Shown one piece after another: positions 28,901 to 40,300 of a stretch of 64,000 nt of DNA; positions within the stretch are counted from its first letter, which is position 1, and every line of letters begins with the position of its first letter. The notes below the pieces were generated by a model, which did no database searches, was not told where the DNA came from, and saw only the letters and a list, made by a program, of their open reading frames with translations. The position numbers were made by a program, and so were the translations under genes. The DNA is taken from the NCBI RefSeq assembly GCF_000002995.4, contig NW_025062477.1, positions 11,008,649 through 11,072,648 of the forward strand. Direction: 5' to 3'. The DNA comes from Brugia malayi (Eukaryota > Nematoda > Chromadorea > Rhabditida > Onchocercidae).

Positions 28901-31701
28901 GTTGTTTTAGCCTAATGTTGATGAATTCTTAAGTAACTGTTGATTTTTCTTTAAGGTTATTGCTACATTTGATGTTGAAATTCTTTCAAAGCAGTCAGCT
29001 TCACCATTTGTTGTACAAGAAGATAAGATGTTGGATGACTTACTTTTGCGTCTTTATGCTATTGCCCGTCCTGGAAAACAGCTGTCCTCAGTGATTGCAC
29101 TAAAAAAGGTATTGTCAAATTGTAAAACCATTTTAGAATTTTTGTTTTTTACAGTTGTTTATGTTTTTCAACAGCATCAACTTTTAGAATTGTTATCATA
29201 TAGTGCAGTAATGCTTATAAATATGTTTGGAATATATGTCTTATGGAGATATAACGTAAATGTTTACAAAAAAATCTTAGGTTTACCTAGCTGATTTCCG
29301 GCAGCATTTTTAGCGTTCCTTTGTTGATAGTGAGAATGTATTCCACGAAAAAATATTTCCTAATTCCTAAGTATAAAGCCAATTTGAAAATTTCGTACAT
29401 ACATTGACTGTATCACTTTTTGCTGCTTTGTTATGACAAAACTAAAATATAAGTTTTACTTAAATTTTAACAAATAAATATGATATTTGAATTATTTTAA
29501 ATAATTTGACTTTGTAAAATTTCAAATTATTTTGAAGATTCAAAATTTTGCAGACACTTCATACAGCAGTACTTGAATTTCTACGTCCACTCTCACTTCT
29601 TTACCATGCACTTACACTTGTACCACCACCAGAAGCATTGAAAGGTAACATAGCAAAATTGATTTCATCCTCAAATAATATCTTCCATCCATATACAAAA
29701 ATGTGGAAGAATTAAAATAGCTAATTTGAAACGAGGACAAATTTTATGCCAACTTTTTATCCGAAAATATCGGTTTTTGTCTCTTGTTCATCATGAAGAA
29801 GATGAATTTCATTAAAATATGAGCAATCTCAGTATCACTAAATGATGTACATTATGATTTGTTTTTAAACCAACTTTTATTTTAAGAAAAGATAATTAAA
29901 GAATTGTCTTTTTCTTTTTCAGATCCTTCCGTTAATGAATTCGAGCCCCTATGTCGTTATCTTGGTTTCATACCCAGTCTTGGCGAATTTCTCGGTGGTC
30001 TGTGTGTTGAGAAATTGTTCACATTGTAAGTTATATAAACCATTTAATGTGTTTAAGACCTATGGAATGACGATAGCGAGTAGAAAAATGAAATAAGGAT
30101 TGAAACTTGAATTTCTCGTCATTTCATTGTTTGATCATTAAACTGAATACTAGTAATTGCATTTAAGTTACTTTTTGAGTTCGACATATATAACTAAATA
30201 TGTGTATCTGTTTATATTTTTATTTTTATTAATTCACGATATATTGAAAAATTTTTATTTTTATTAATTCACGATATATTGAAAAAGGAAAAAAAAAATC
30301 AATTGTTACATCATTGAAGGATAACTTTTTAGATGCCAGGTTTTATTTCTCTTTTTTACATCATTTCATGGCTTCTAGCAGTTAAAAATTTCTTTTATCA
30401 TGCATGAAGATAAGCTGAAGCAAGCAGCAGCAATTTAAACTTAATTTATCTTAGATGGGCATCATCACAAGGAGATAAATCTCAGCAAACTTTCGTACGA
30501 CAACCAGTTTTGGAAAATTCATTTGTGGAGTTGCCGGAAGATTTCTCAGAACTGATCAATTATGCAGCCAGTTTCAGGTTTTTTTTTTTCTTTATTTTAC
30601 CAGTGTATTTTCACTTTATAATATTCCATAGCTAGCTTTTAACTTTTTATATCCTTCAAATACATATTGAGGAATAGGTTTTGTTACTATTGTATGCGAA
30701 GACATTTCATCAGTGACAATATCGTTTTCTGAAATATAACTACGATTATTTTACAAAAGTGATCTTAGCTCAGATATGTATAAATTTCGAAGGTTTGTTT
30801 TGTAATTGAAAACTCTTCAGATGTCCTTCTATTCCCATCGATGATCGTTCATCATCGGCACCAAGCTTATGTCTTCTTTGTGGTTCATTACTTTGCTCTC
30901 AGATTTACTGTTGTCAACGCACAGTAAGTTATAAGAGCTAATATGAATCATTTACTATGATATTGAAAGAAATCGAAATTTCTTGATTAATAATACAGAG
31001 TGATATACTTTTGAATGGAATATTATTGTAGGTAAATGGTGTTACACTTGGAGCTTGTTCTTATCATTTAAAAATATGTACTGGATGCTCTGGTGGTGTG
31101 TTTCTTCGGTTAGTGATTTTTATCGTTCTGTCTTTTGCTTCTTTCTTTTTTTTTTTCAATGTTTTTTAAAATGTTATTGCTCTAATTAAAGAGGATTTGA
31201 TTTTCTTGAAAATGATTAAAATTCTATCTCCGTTTCAAAAAATTTAAGAATTCGTGACTGTCAAGTAGTGCTATTAACATCGCGTGATCGAGGTTGCTTA
31301 CTCCCAGCGCCTTATATAGATGATTATGGTGAAGCGGATCCAGGATTTCGGTTAGTATTTTTTTTATATTATCAAATTTTTCTTTTTTAATGTCTTATAT
31401 AAATTCTTATATATTATTACTGTTGATATGTCATCACTGTTGCAATATGATGATTCTTCAATAATGTTTAAATTTTTTTAAAGGAATTTCTAGTAGAAAT
31501 TTATGAAGAATTTCTAGTTTGAATTTCTAATTTGAAAATTTTTTAAGCTTATATTATAGACGTGGGAATCCATTGCATCTTAGTCACGAACTTTATGCAA
31601 AATTGGAGAATCTGTGGCTTAATCAATCAATTGCGGAAGAAGTGGCCAATCAGTATGAAATTGATCATCGCAATATAGGTCTTGAATGGCACCATTTTTA
31701 G
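13952..31701 (+). CDS. ubr-1: UBR1/UBR2-type N-recognin, E3 ubiquitin-protein ligase
   Basis: UBR1-family ligases bind destabilising N-terminal residues (type 1 basic through the UBR box, type 2 hydrophobic through the ClpS-like domain) and, with an E2 of the RAD6/UBE2A-B class, mark the substrate for the proteasome. The model has 47 exons from ATG 13952 to TAG 31699-31701. The phases close at every junction and give about 1955 codons, compared with 1749 in human UBR1. Domain order is UBR box (residues about 94-161), ClpS-like (about 225-300), the long helical middle, RING-H2 (about 1117-1230) and the C-terminal UBLC region. The C-terminus contains [47 protein letters not shown] and [12 protein letters not shown], all typical of the family. 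One intron uses a GC donor (21799). The join at 26138/26210 is the least certain because it adds about 17 residues of unconserved sequence. The start codon choice rests on ORF and phase only. Confidence 0.95.
15286..16020 (+). other. UBR-box exons of the N-recognin (exons 2-4)
   Basis: Exons 15286-15451, 15631-15709 and 15908-16020 encode the zinc-binding UBR box that recognises Arg/Lys/His N-termini. It starts [17 protein letters not shown] (residues 94-110) and ends [18 protein letters not shown]. Every expected zinc ligand is present: Cys94, Cys107, Cys110, Cys119, Cys122, His128, His131, Cys144, Cys146, Cys158 and His161. The aspartates that contact the basic residue are also kept (CDCGD). 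The position before the first Cys of CDC, which is Phe148 in human UBR1, is Cys143 here. Confidence 0.92.
16588..17364 (+). other. ClpS-like domain exons of the N-recognin (exons 6-7)
   Basis: Exons 16588-16663 and 17224-17364 encode [20 protein letters not shown] followed by [19 protein letters not shown], the eukaryotic counterpart of bacterial ClpS. This domain reads bulky hydrophobic N-termini. The Asn-Asp pair (LLNDETH) that contacts the substrate amino group is conserved. The splice site falls between DS and VIRAL. Confidence 0.9.
21799..22181 (+). other. GC-AG intron in the UBR gene
   Basis: Exon 19 ends ATGTTGCAG and is followed by GCAAGT instead of GTAAGT; the intron ends in TTTCAG at 22181. 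The joined reading frame gives FDRDILMLQ followed by VCAALTPPD, matching human FDKDIIMLQ in position (human has YDKDIIMLQ then IGASLMDPN). The otherwise consensus donor context, AG before and AAGT after, is typical of functional GC donors. Confidence 0.85.
25031..26025 (+). other. RING-H2 exons of the N-recognin (exons 28-30)
   Basis: Exons 25031-25189, 25472-25609 and 25855-26025 encode CILCQED, then [12 protein letters not shown], then [18 protein letters not shown]. This is the cysteine/histidine pattern of the UBR1/UBR2 RING that engages the E2. The insert between the second Cys and CGH includes [20 protein letters not shown], a charged helix. No catalytic cysteine is expected for this type of ligase. 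Confidence 0.9.
30217..30286 (+). repeat. Direct tandem duplication of a 35-bp unit in a UBR intron
   Basis: Two head-to-tail copies of a unit with core TTATTAATTCACGATATATT and an adenine-rich end lie at about 30217-30251 and 30252-30286. They sit in the UBR intron 30026-30454 and appear identical, which suggests a recent duplication. Confidence 0.85.
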
Positions 31702-34377
31702 ATTATTTTTTATACCAAGTTTATTTTTTTTCTTTTATGCTCATATATTTAATGCATTCTGTATAGTATAGTTATGTGCGAGAAAAAAGAATAATGTTGG
31801 ATATATTTTTTGCTAAAAACTTTATTTCAGGTATAGACGCACAGAATAAATCCATATTTTTTTAAAAATGAGGAATTACTTTAAGTTAAAATTGATTTCA
31901 TTCTTCGTTCTTTCCTATCACTAACATTTTTTACTGGCATACCAACTTCAATGAATTTCTAGTTGTGAAAAATGTTACTGTGACATATTTTCTCGCTATT
32001 TATTCATTTGTTAGTGTTCTCTTAGTTTTATTTATTAGTTAGTTCTTTATGTTTGCTAATTATGCGAAATATTAATTACAAAAATTATAAAAAATATTGA
32101 TGTTAAATTGTACGGGAAAAGATGGATGACAAAAAAAAAAACTCAAATACCTCGGAAGAATTTGAGCATTTTTTTTTTTTCTCGTGAGCTTTGTATGAAT
32201 ATGCGAAACTGTAGAGCTTTACCAATCAATATTCAGATTTTAACATGTAAAAATAAATATTCTAACTGTATATGTATTTCTTTCCACACTTTTATTTTGT
32301 TTTTATTAGATTATAACACTGATATTTTTTGATAACCATAATGTAACCGATAGTGATTTTACATCAGTTTGGATAATACATCAGTTTTTTTCTTTAAGTT
32401 TGTTATAATCAGTGAAATTTTAGCAATAACAGAGCTTTTTTATTACACAATCTAAATTCGGAATAATATTCAATGAAGAAAGTGATCTTTCTTCTTTTGC
32501 ATATTTATTTTTTCTTATTATTGAAATAATAGTTCATATATTGTAAATTAATCTTGTAGACACAAATAATTAATAAGCACTTTATATTTTTGTCTTAAAA
32601 AGAACTATTTTTCCTTTTTTTTTTTTTTTTTTTTTAACGGGATGAAATTCTCATTATTAATTAATCTGATTTATTAACAGCTTACGATAAGTGATAAAAG
32701 GAATATGACGAACTATTCCATTTGTATTTTTTGCAACAAACTTTTTATTAAGGGTTTATATTCATTAATGTAATTGATAGATAACTAATTACTCGTTCAT
32801 AATTATTAGCGTTAAAGTGAAATGATTATCATTCTAGTCCCAATCATTTTTTATTTATTCTAATTTTGTTTCCAACTAATTAACATATATACGAATTATC
32901 AACTGTAATACCCTTTTGGTTTTCTACCCTCTCTGGAATAAAAGAAACAAATCTGATTTGTAATAAAACAAAAGAATTTGAAATCTAATTTATTTCTTTT
33001 AGAAATAACAATTCTTTTTTTTTTTTCTCTTCCTCTGTTATTGGACTTTTTGCCTAAAAATTTTCCTCAATCAATTTTTATTTGAATTATTAGAAAAATT
33101 ATGATATAAAATCAACAAGTTAGCAATATTTCTTTCTTTTCTAATTGGTATTTTGAAGTATGAAATTATAAAAAAGCTTCTGAAGTTAAAAAATTAAAAA
33201 GTTAGCACTACACCAGATAGTTGGGCTCTTAGTTTTTAATTTTTTCAGATTGTCGTTGTTGACCTTGGAGAAAAAAAAGATTTTTTTTTTTTAATTTACA
33301 TTTTATCTTTTCTCTCCTCGTTTTCATCGATCATAAACGATTATCAGAATGCGCTATCAGTCGATCAAACTTCGTTGGATTTTTTTTTTTTTTTTTCTTG
33401 ATTAACCATATAATTATAAATTGTTTTTAATGGATGTCAAAAGTTGTTCACACATAAAAAATGATTTTATTAAAATTTGAACATTCAAATCCTAATAGAA
33501 ATTATTGCCACATTATTGAATACAATAATTTACATATTTATTTATCACCTATAATAAATTATACATTTATTTATTACCTGATAACATTCTATATTTATTT
33601 ATCAAATATAATAATTTACGTTATACATTACTATTACTACTAATACTGTTATTATTACTATTATTTTTATTGTTATTATTAATTATTATTATTATTACTT
33701 GAGCACCAATATAATAAAAGAAAGAAATAAAATAAATGAATCGAATATCACTGTTACAGCAATGATAACGATTATCCATTTCAAATATTCATTATAATTT
33801 TTTTCCTTTTTGCTTTTAGATTTGAGAAATTTTCTTGTCCAGAAATTGTCAACCAAAAATTTTTACATAACCTCTAAATTCATATGTACAAAATAATACT
33901 AATATTAACAATGAAAGGTATATCTGTATGTCTCAAATCTACCTCATTTAGAAAAAAAAAAAAAGAGAAATAAAGAAAAACAAAGAAAAAGAAAACTATT
34001 TGTCAATGAAATTTTATTATGATATGATTGATAGTGTACAAAAAAAAAAGGAAAAATTTATTACTAATGTGATTTATCTATTACTTCATTTCAAAATTTT
34101 CTTTTTGTTAATTTAATTATTAAAAATACTGAACATGTTTTATTATTAAAACTAATTAAACATATATTAATTTAATTAATTAGTATAATAAAGTCTTGTT
34201 TCTTTCCTCTTTTTTTTTTTTGGAAATTAAAATTAAGGCATGTGCTTAATGAGAAAAAAGGAAGCATTTGATAATCTATTAATAATTTTAATTATTACAA
34301 TTATCATCATTGTTTAAAATATTAATTTCCAATTGATATGGTTGTTGCTATTGATACTGTCATTGTTGTTGTCGTCG
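31702..34377. other. Convergent intergenic region between UBR and TRAK
   Basis: About 2.7 kb holds the 3' UTRs of two convergent genes. An AATAAA motif lies at 31844-31849 for UBR (plus), and a TTTATT at 34138-34143 reads as AATAAA for TRAK (minus). Long T runs occur at 32618-32635 and 33380-33396, and an ATT-rich simple repeat at about 33640-33690. No exon was recognised. Confidence 0.5.
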
Positions 34378-37300
34378 TCAATTAATTATGTGATGTAAAT
34401 TATGCATACTATGAAACCGAGTTAACTGTTTTGAAGTTAATGATAGTGATAACGATTCTGTCGGTATACATAGACTAAGTGCTTCCAAAAGATATGATGA
34501 ATATGATGATATATCACCTGATAAGAAAAATTTCTTCAATTAAATTATTTTATGCTAGAAATGAAAGGATAGATAACCGATGACTAAATTTAACAACTAT
34601 AAAATTATCTTTTATTATAATCTTTCTTATTTATCATCAAAGAAATAAAAAGTGAGAGAGATGATTAATTTTAAAAAAGGTATCTAACTCCTTATAAAAT
34701 GATAATGATTAGAGAATATTTTAAATTAATAAACAAACATGAACTTAATAAAGTAGCAAAATTATTGAGGATAGAGAGCAAAGAAAAAAAAATGAACTAA
34801 TCTATTTTATGGGAAATATCAGAAAAAAAAACATTGAAAAAAGCTTATCTATCCTTTCATATTGTATATTTGGAAAAGAAATTTAAAAGAAAACTTTTAT
34901 TTAATAAACAATAAATATTCATTTATTTTTTAATAATTCTTCATCTCATTTTTTTATTTTTTTGATTTTTCAAAATTTACAATTTCAAAATATTTGTAAG
35001 AAATATGCTAGCACATTTTTCTTTTTATTTCGATTTATCTTTTCTTTTGATTTGATTTGATTTGTTTTTTTTTTTTTTTTTTTTGTTTTGTTAGTTTTAC
35101 AGAAATTCAAAATTTAAATTTCATTTAAAAAAAGAATTATTAAAGTATAAACTTACGTGTGAAATTTTTAAGCTTCTGTTGTAAAGGTGTAATAATATAT
35201 GATTTTACTGGAATTGTTGAACGAAGTACAATACCTTGAGCAAGATTATTATTAAGTGAAGCAAGTAAGCCAACGCTTGAAAGAATTTTGTCACGTTTAA
35301 ATACCCGTGATAAATCATTTGTGAATTTATGTTTTTGTAATTCATCTGAATGCAATAATGTTTCATGTCGTATAATTCCTGGCCAATGATATTTTTTCAT
35401 CGAATTCTATAAAAAAAAAAAATATTTTTAATTAAAATAATAACAAACAATACGATTTGTATAAATAAACAAAATTGATAATGAATTTTAATAAATTTCA
35501 GATTTAGAATTTATAAAAATATTTTCAAAGTTTATAAAAAAAAAATGTTGCACCTGAGTTGATAAATTATTGAAGAATGATGCATTTGAAGGTAATAAAC
35601 CACGTTCTCGACGAAATCTTGTATATTCTCTTTCGATCTTTTTAAGAAAAAAAAAAAAAAAAAAAGATAAGTAATTGATAGAGTAAAGATACATACATAT
35701 ATTTCAGTAAATCTACTTTATTAAGTTCATGTTTGTTTATATATGAATATATTTCATAATTTTATGATATCTTCTAAATAACATAGAAATTATCAGTTAA
35801 ATTGCTAGTAGAATCTCGTAAACTGAAATATATAAATTTGTATGCATTCAATTAAAAACATTTATCTTTTATTACCTGTCTTCGTATATTCAATTTTTTA
35901 ATTGACCATTCTAGGTCACGTGTACCAGGTCGTCCAGGTTCACCCAACTTTGGTCCCTCATAACCACACAATGAATCATTTGATTCTGTTTTACTAAGTG
36001 AATCGAAATTATCACTTTGTATTCGATTTAAATCATACACAGTAGCATTTTGTGAAATATTCTGCAATAATTGACTTTTTCTTTACAGTAATCAAATTTT
36101 GAAAAATTTTTTCATTCATATTAAATAGTGAAAAAAAAGAGAAATGAATTGTTTGTTTTGTATTAAATAATTTTTTTTTAAAGTTGAAATAAAGCTAACA
36201 TTTTCATTGGAAGGTTGTTTTGATTGCAATGAAGTACTTGAACTGGCATCAACTTCAAAAGGTTTAATTTCAGATTTAGAAATTGATGATGATTGTACTT
36301 TATGTGAATCATTGATATCCAGTAGAAAAGATATGGGACTACGAGGATGACAAGAATGTCGAAGAAGTTTAGCAAAAATCTGATTCGGTACATCGACTAC
36401 CTAAAATTGAAAATATAAAAAGTAATTAGTTTTCAGTTCTATATTTTACTTGAAAATGTGATAAAGATTAGAATAAAAATTCACTTGGATAAACCTGATC
36501 TTGAGTTAATAATTTAAAAATTGTTTAATTTTGAGTGATTTAGAAATTTTTTAAACTTAAGTAAATACCATATGTCATATATATAAGATATATATCTTAT
36601 ACATTATTTAAGTTATGTAAATGTATTCGTTCTTTTTTATTTCTGACGATCGTATTTAGATCTCTTAAAAGGAGTGTCTCAATAATTTGAAATGAGCATT
36701 AATAAGTAATCATCTAATTCAAATTAAAAAGGAAATAAACTCGAAATTTTAATACTTAATAAAAAGGTAATTTTCTTTTCTTTTTTTTTTTAATTTAAAA
36801 TAAAACCAATATTTCCATGGAAAAGTTTCAATGAAATATTTGAATATAAAAAACATATGAGTATGCCAGAATTTAAAATCTATAAATTTCAAAATAATAA
36901 CTTACATTATCATCACAATGTGAATTTTGCTGATATCGATCAGATGGTAATGGATCAGTAACGGTAGCAACTGTACGAGTTCCTACTACATTTGAATTAC
37001 TCACATCATTCACAATTTCAATCATTTCTAATTTATTTGATAAATGAGTCATATCCATTACTGATTGTACATTTTGCTGTTTTGTTGATAATCTGTTGAA
37101 TAGAAAAAATAGAAGAATTAAGAAAAATATAAAATTAAGTTAAATTATTTTAACAGTAAATTGATTAATGCATTAGTATAATTTTTAATTATTAATAGAA
37201 AATTTGATATCAATGTAAATCAATTTAGAGTAGATCAATTCATATTTGTATCAAATAAGAGTAAATCAATTCATATTTGTATCAAATAAGAGTAAATCAA

Positions 37301-40300
37301 TTCATATTTGTATCAAATAAGAGTAAATCAATTCAAATTTATATCAAATAAGAGTAAATCAATTCATATTTGTATCAAATAAGAGTAAATCAATTCATAT
37401 TTGTATCAAATAAGAGTAAATCAATTCAAATTTGTATCAAATAAGAGTAAATCAATTCATATTTGTATCAAATAAGAGTAAATCAATTCATTTTGTATCA
37501 AATAAGAGTAAATCAATTCATATTTGTATCAAATAAGAGTAAATCAATTCAAATTTATATCAAATAAGAGTAAATCAATTCATATTTGTATCAAATAAGA
37601 GTAAATCAATTCATATTTGTATCAAATAAGAGTAAATCAATTCAAATTTGTATCAAATAAGAGTAAATCAATTCATATTTGTATCAAATAAGAGTAAATC
37701 AATTCATATTTGTATCAAATAAGAGTAAATCAATTCATATTTGTATCAAATAAGAGTAAATCAATTCAAATTTGTATCAAATAAGAGTAAATCAATTCAT
37801 ATTTGTATCAAATAAGAGTAAATCAATTCATATTTGTATCAAATAAGAGTAAATCAATTCATATTTGTATCAAATAAGAGTAAATCAATTCAAATTTGTA
37901 TCAAATAAGAGTAAATCAATTCATATTTGTATCAAATAAGAGTAAATCAATTCATATTTGTATCAAATAAGAGTAAATCAATTCATTTTGTATCAAATAA
38001 GAGTAAATCAATTCATATTTGTATCAAATAAGAGTAAATCAATTCATATTTGTATCAAATAAGAGTAAATCAATTCAAATTTGTATCAAATAAGAGTAAA
38101 TCAATTCATATTTGTATCAAATAAGAGTAAATCAATTCATATTTGTATCAAATAAGAGTAAATCAATTCATATTTGTATCAAATAAGAGTAAATCAATTC
38201 ATATTTGTATCAAATAAGAGTAAATCAATTCAAATTTGTATCAAATAAGAGTAAATCAATTCATATTTGTATCAAATAAGAGTAAATCAATTCAAATTTG
38301 TATCAAATAAGAGTAAATCAATTCAAATTTGTATCAAATAAGAGTAAATCAATTCATATTTGTATCAAATAAGAGTAAATCAATTCAAATTTGTATCAAA
38401 TAAGAGTAAATCAATTCATATTTGTATTAATTCAAATCAAAGCAAAAAAAAAAAAAAAAGGAAACGACTTATCAAATTAATAAAAAAATGACTTTTCATA
38501 CCTGTGATTATTGATTGCGCTATAGAAACCAGTATCGGATGCTTCAATTTCACTTGCTAATGAATCATAGAGTGAATCAGGTGTACTTGTCCTTAAATCA
38601 CAAAAACTGAGTCAGGAAATATCAGTTTTTAAATCAGAAAGTAAATCGAGAATGCTAGTCCTTAAATCAAGTGATACTTGTCCTTAGAAGGTAAATCAAG
38701 GATGCCGGTTTTTAAATCAGAAAGCAAATCAGGAATGCTAATCTTTAAAACACAAAATAAATCAGAAATGCTTGTTGTAAAATCACAATATGAATCAAGA
38801 ATGTTTCTACTTAAATAGCATTTATTTGTCGGTGATGTAATTTGAATTTCTCCAAAAAAAAAGAAATTCCAAATTTATAAATATTTGATCAATTATTAAA
38901 ATCAATCCTAAAAACAAAACAACAATAAATTCTCCTCATTAATTTTAAAGAAAAAATTTTTATTTTCATTTCTTTTTCAAACAAATAAAAGAAAAAAATA
39001 TATTTAGACAAAATATTCCTCAGAAATTTCAATATATTTAATTTATCTATTTCATATATCTAAGAAAAAAAATTATTAAATATTAAATGAGAAAGTTGAA
39101 ATGAAACAAAGTTTTCACTTTAATTACTTTTCTCCTAATTTATTAATCAGTGCAATATTACCTATAAGCGGACTCATTCTGCCGATACGTCCGTAACTCT
39201 TCGTTTGCATCACGTAACATTGCCAGCACTTCCGTGTATCGTTCTTGTAAGTCATTTACTTGCGCTGCAAGTTCTTCATGCATTGCTAGCGCATCTTGCA
39301 ATTGTATTTGCAAATCGGCAGCTTCATTTGCTAGCTAAATTAATCAAAAGAAGAAAAATTTTACCTTACTATTACATCATTTGTAAGAACACTATTAAAT
39401 CATTTTGCTTACAAAATTTAATTAATAATTTCGTAGATCATCAAATTAAATGTAAATATATTAAAAGTAGAAAAGATAAAGTTTCATCAAGAAAAACAAA
39501 AGAAACAAAAGATCAATCATTAATTAAGGTAAACATTCATTTACCGCTTTTTCATGAATTGATCGAGTGGTAATTTCTTTGAGAAGTCGTTCCACTTCAA
39601 AATTTTGTATTCCACATTCTTCTGTCTTTTCAGCAAGTAAATGTTGTAAATTATTAATCTGAAAAAAAAAAGCGCAAATGAATTAATAATATTAAATTTT
39701 TATTTCTAATTATTTATTATGAAATGATAAAAGACTCCTTCTTATTCTATATATTAAAATATTAAAAGTCTTTCATACAAAATTTTCAAAAATGTTGAGA
39801 ATTTATCTAACTTTTTTACATTTGTATATTTATGAATGTAAAAAACAATAAACGAAAAATTGTTAAATGAATAATAAGTAAGTAAGCACATAGTAAAAAA
39901 TAAGTAAAAATATAAATAAATGAATAATTTAATACAAAAAAATTTGCAATGATATTTTATATTCTATTTGATTATAAATTGTTGACTGTTAGAAGAAATT
40001 AATTACCTTTTCATTAGCAGTATCTAATTGCTTTGTCCATTCCGAAATATTCAATTGTTCATTTTCTTCATATTCCGAAAAAATTTTCTTCAAATTTTTT
40101 GACTGCAAAATTTCAACAAAAAATTTAAAAAAAGTATCATTTGCGCATTTTTAAATATCAAGTTTTAATTTCAGCATGCATTGAAGAAGAGCAAAGAAAA
40201 GAAGAAACTGCTCACTAAATTAATTAATCAATTTCTATATTTAATTAATTCATTTCTATATTTAATTTGTGATAAATTTTCTTAACGATCCATTAATAAC

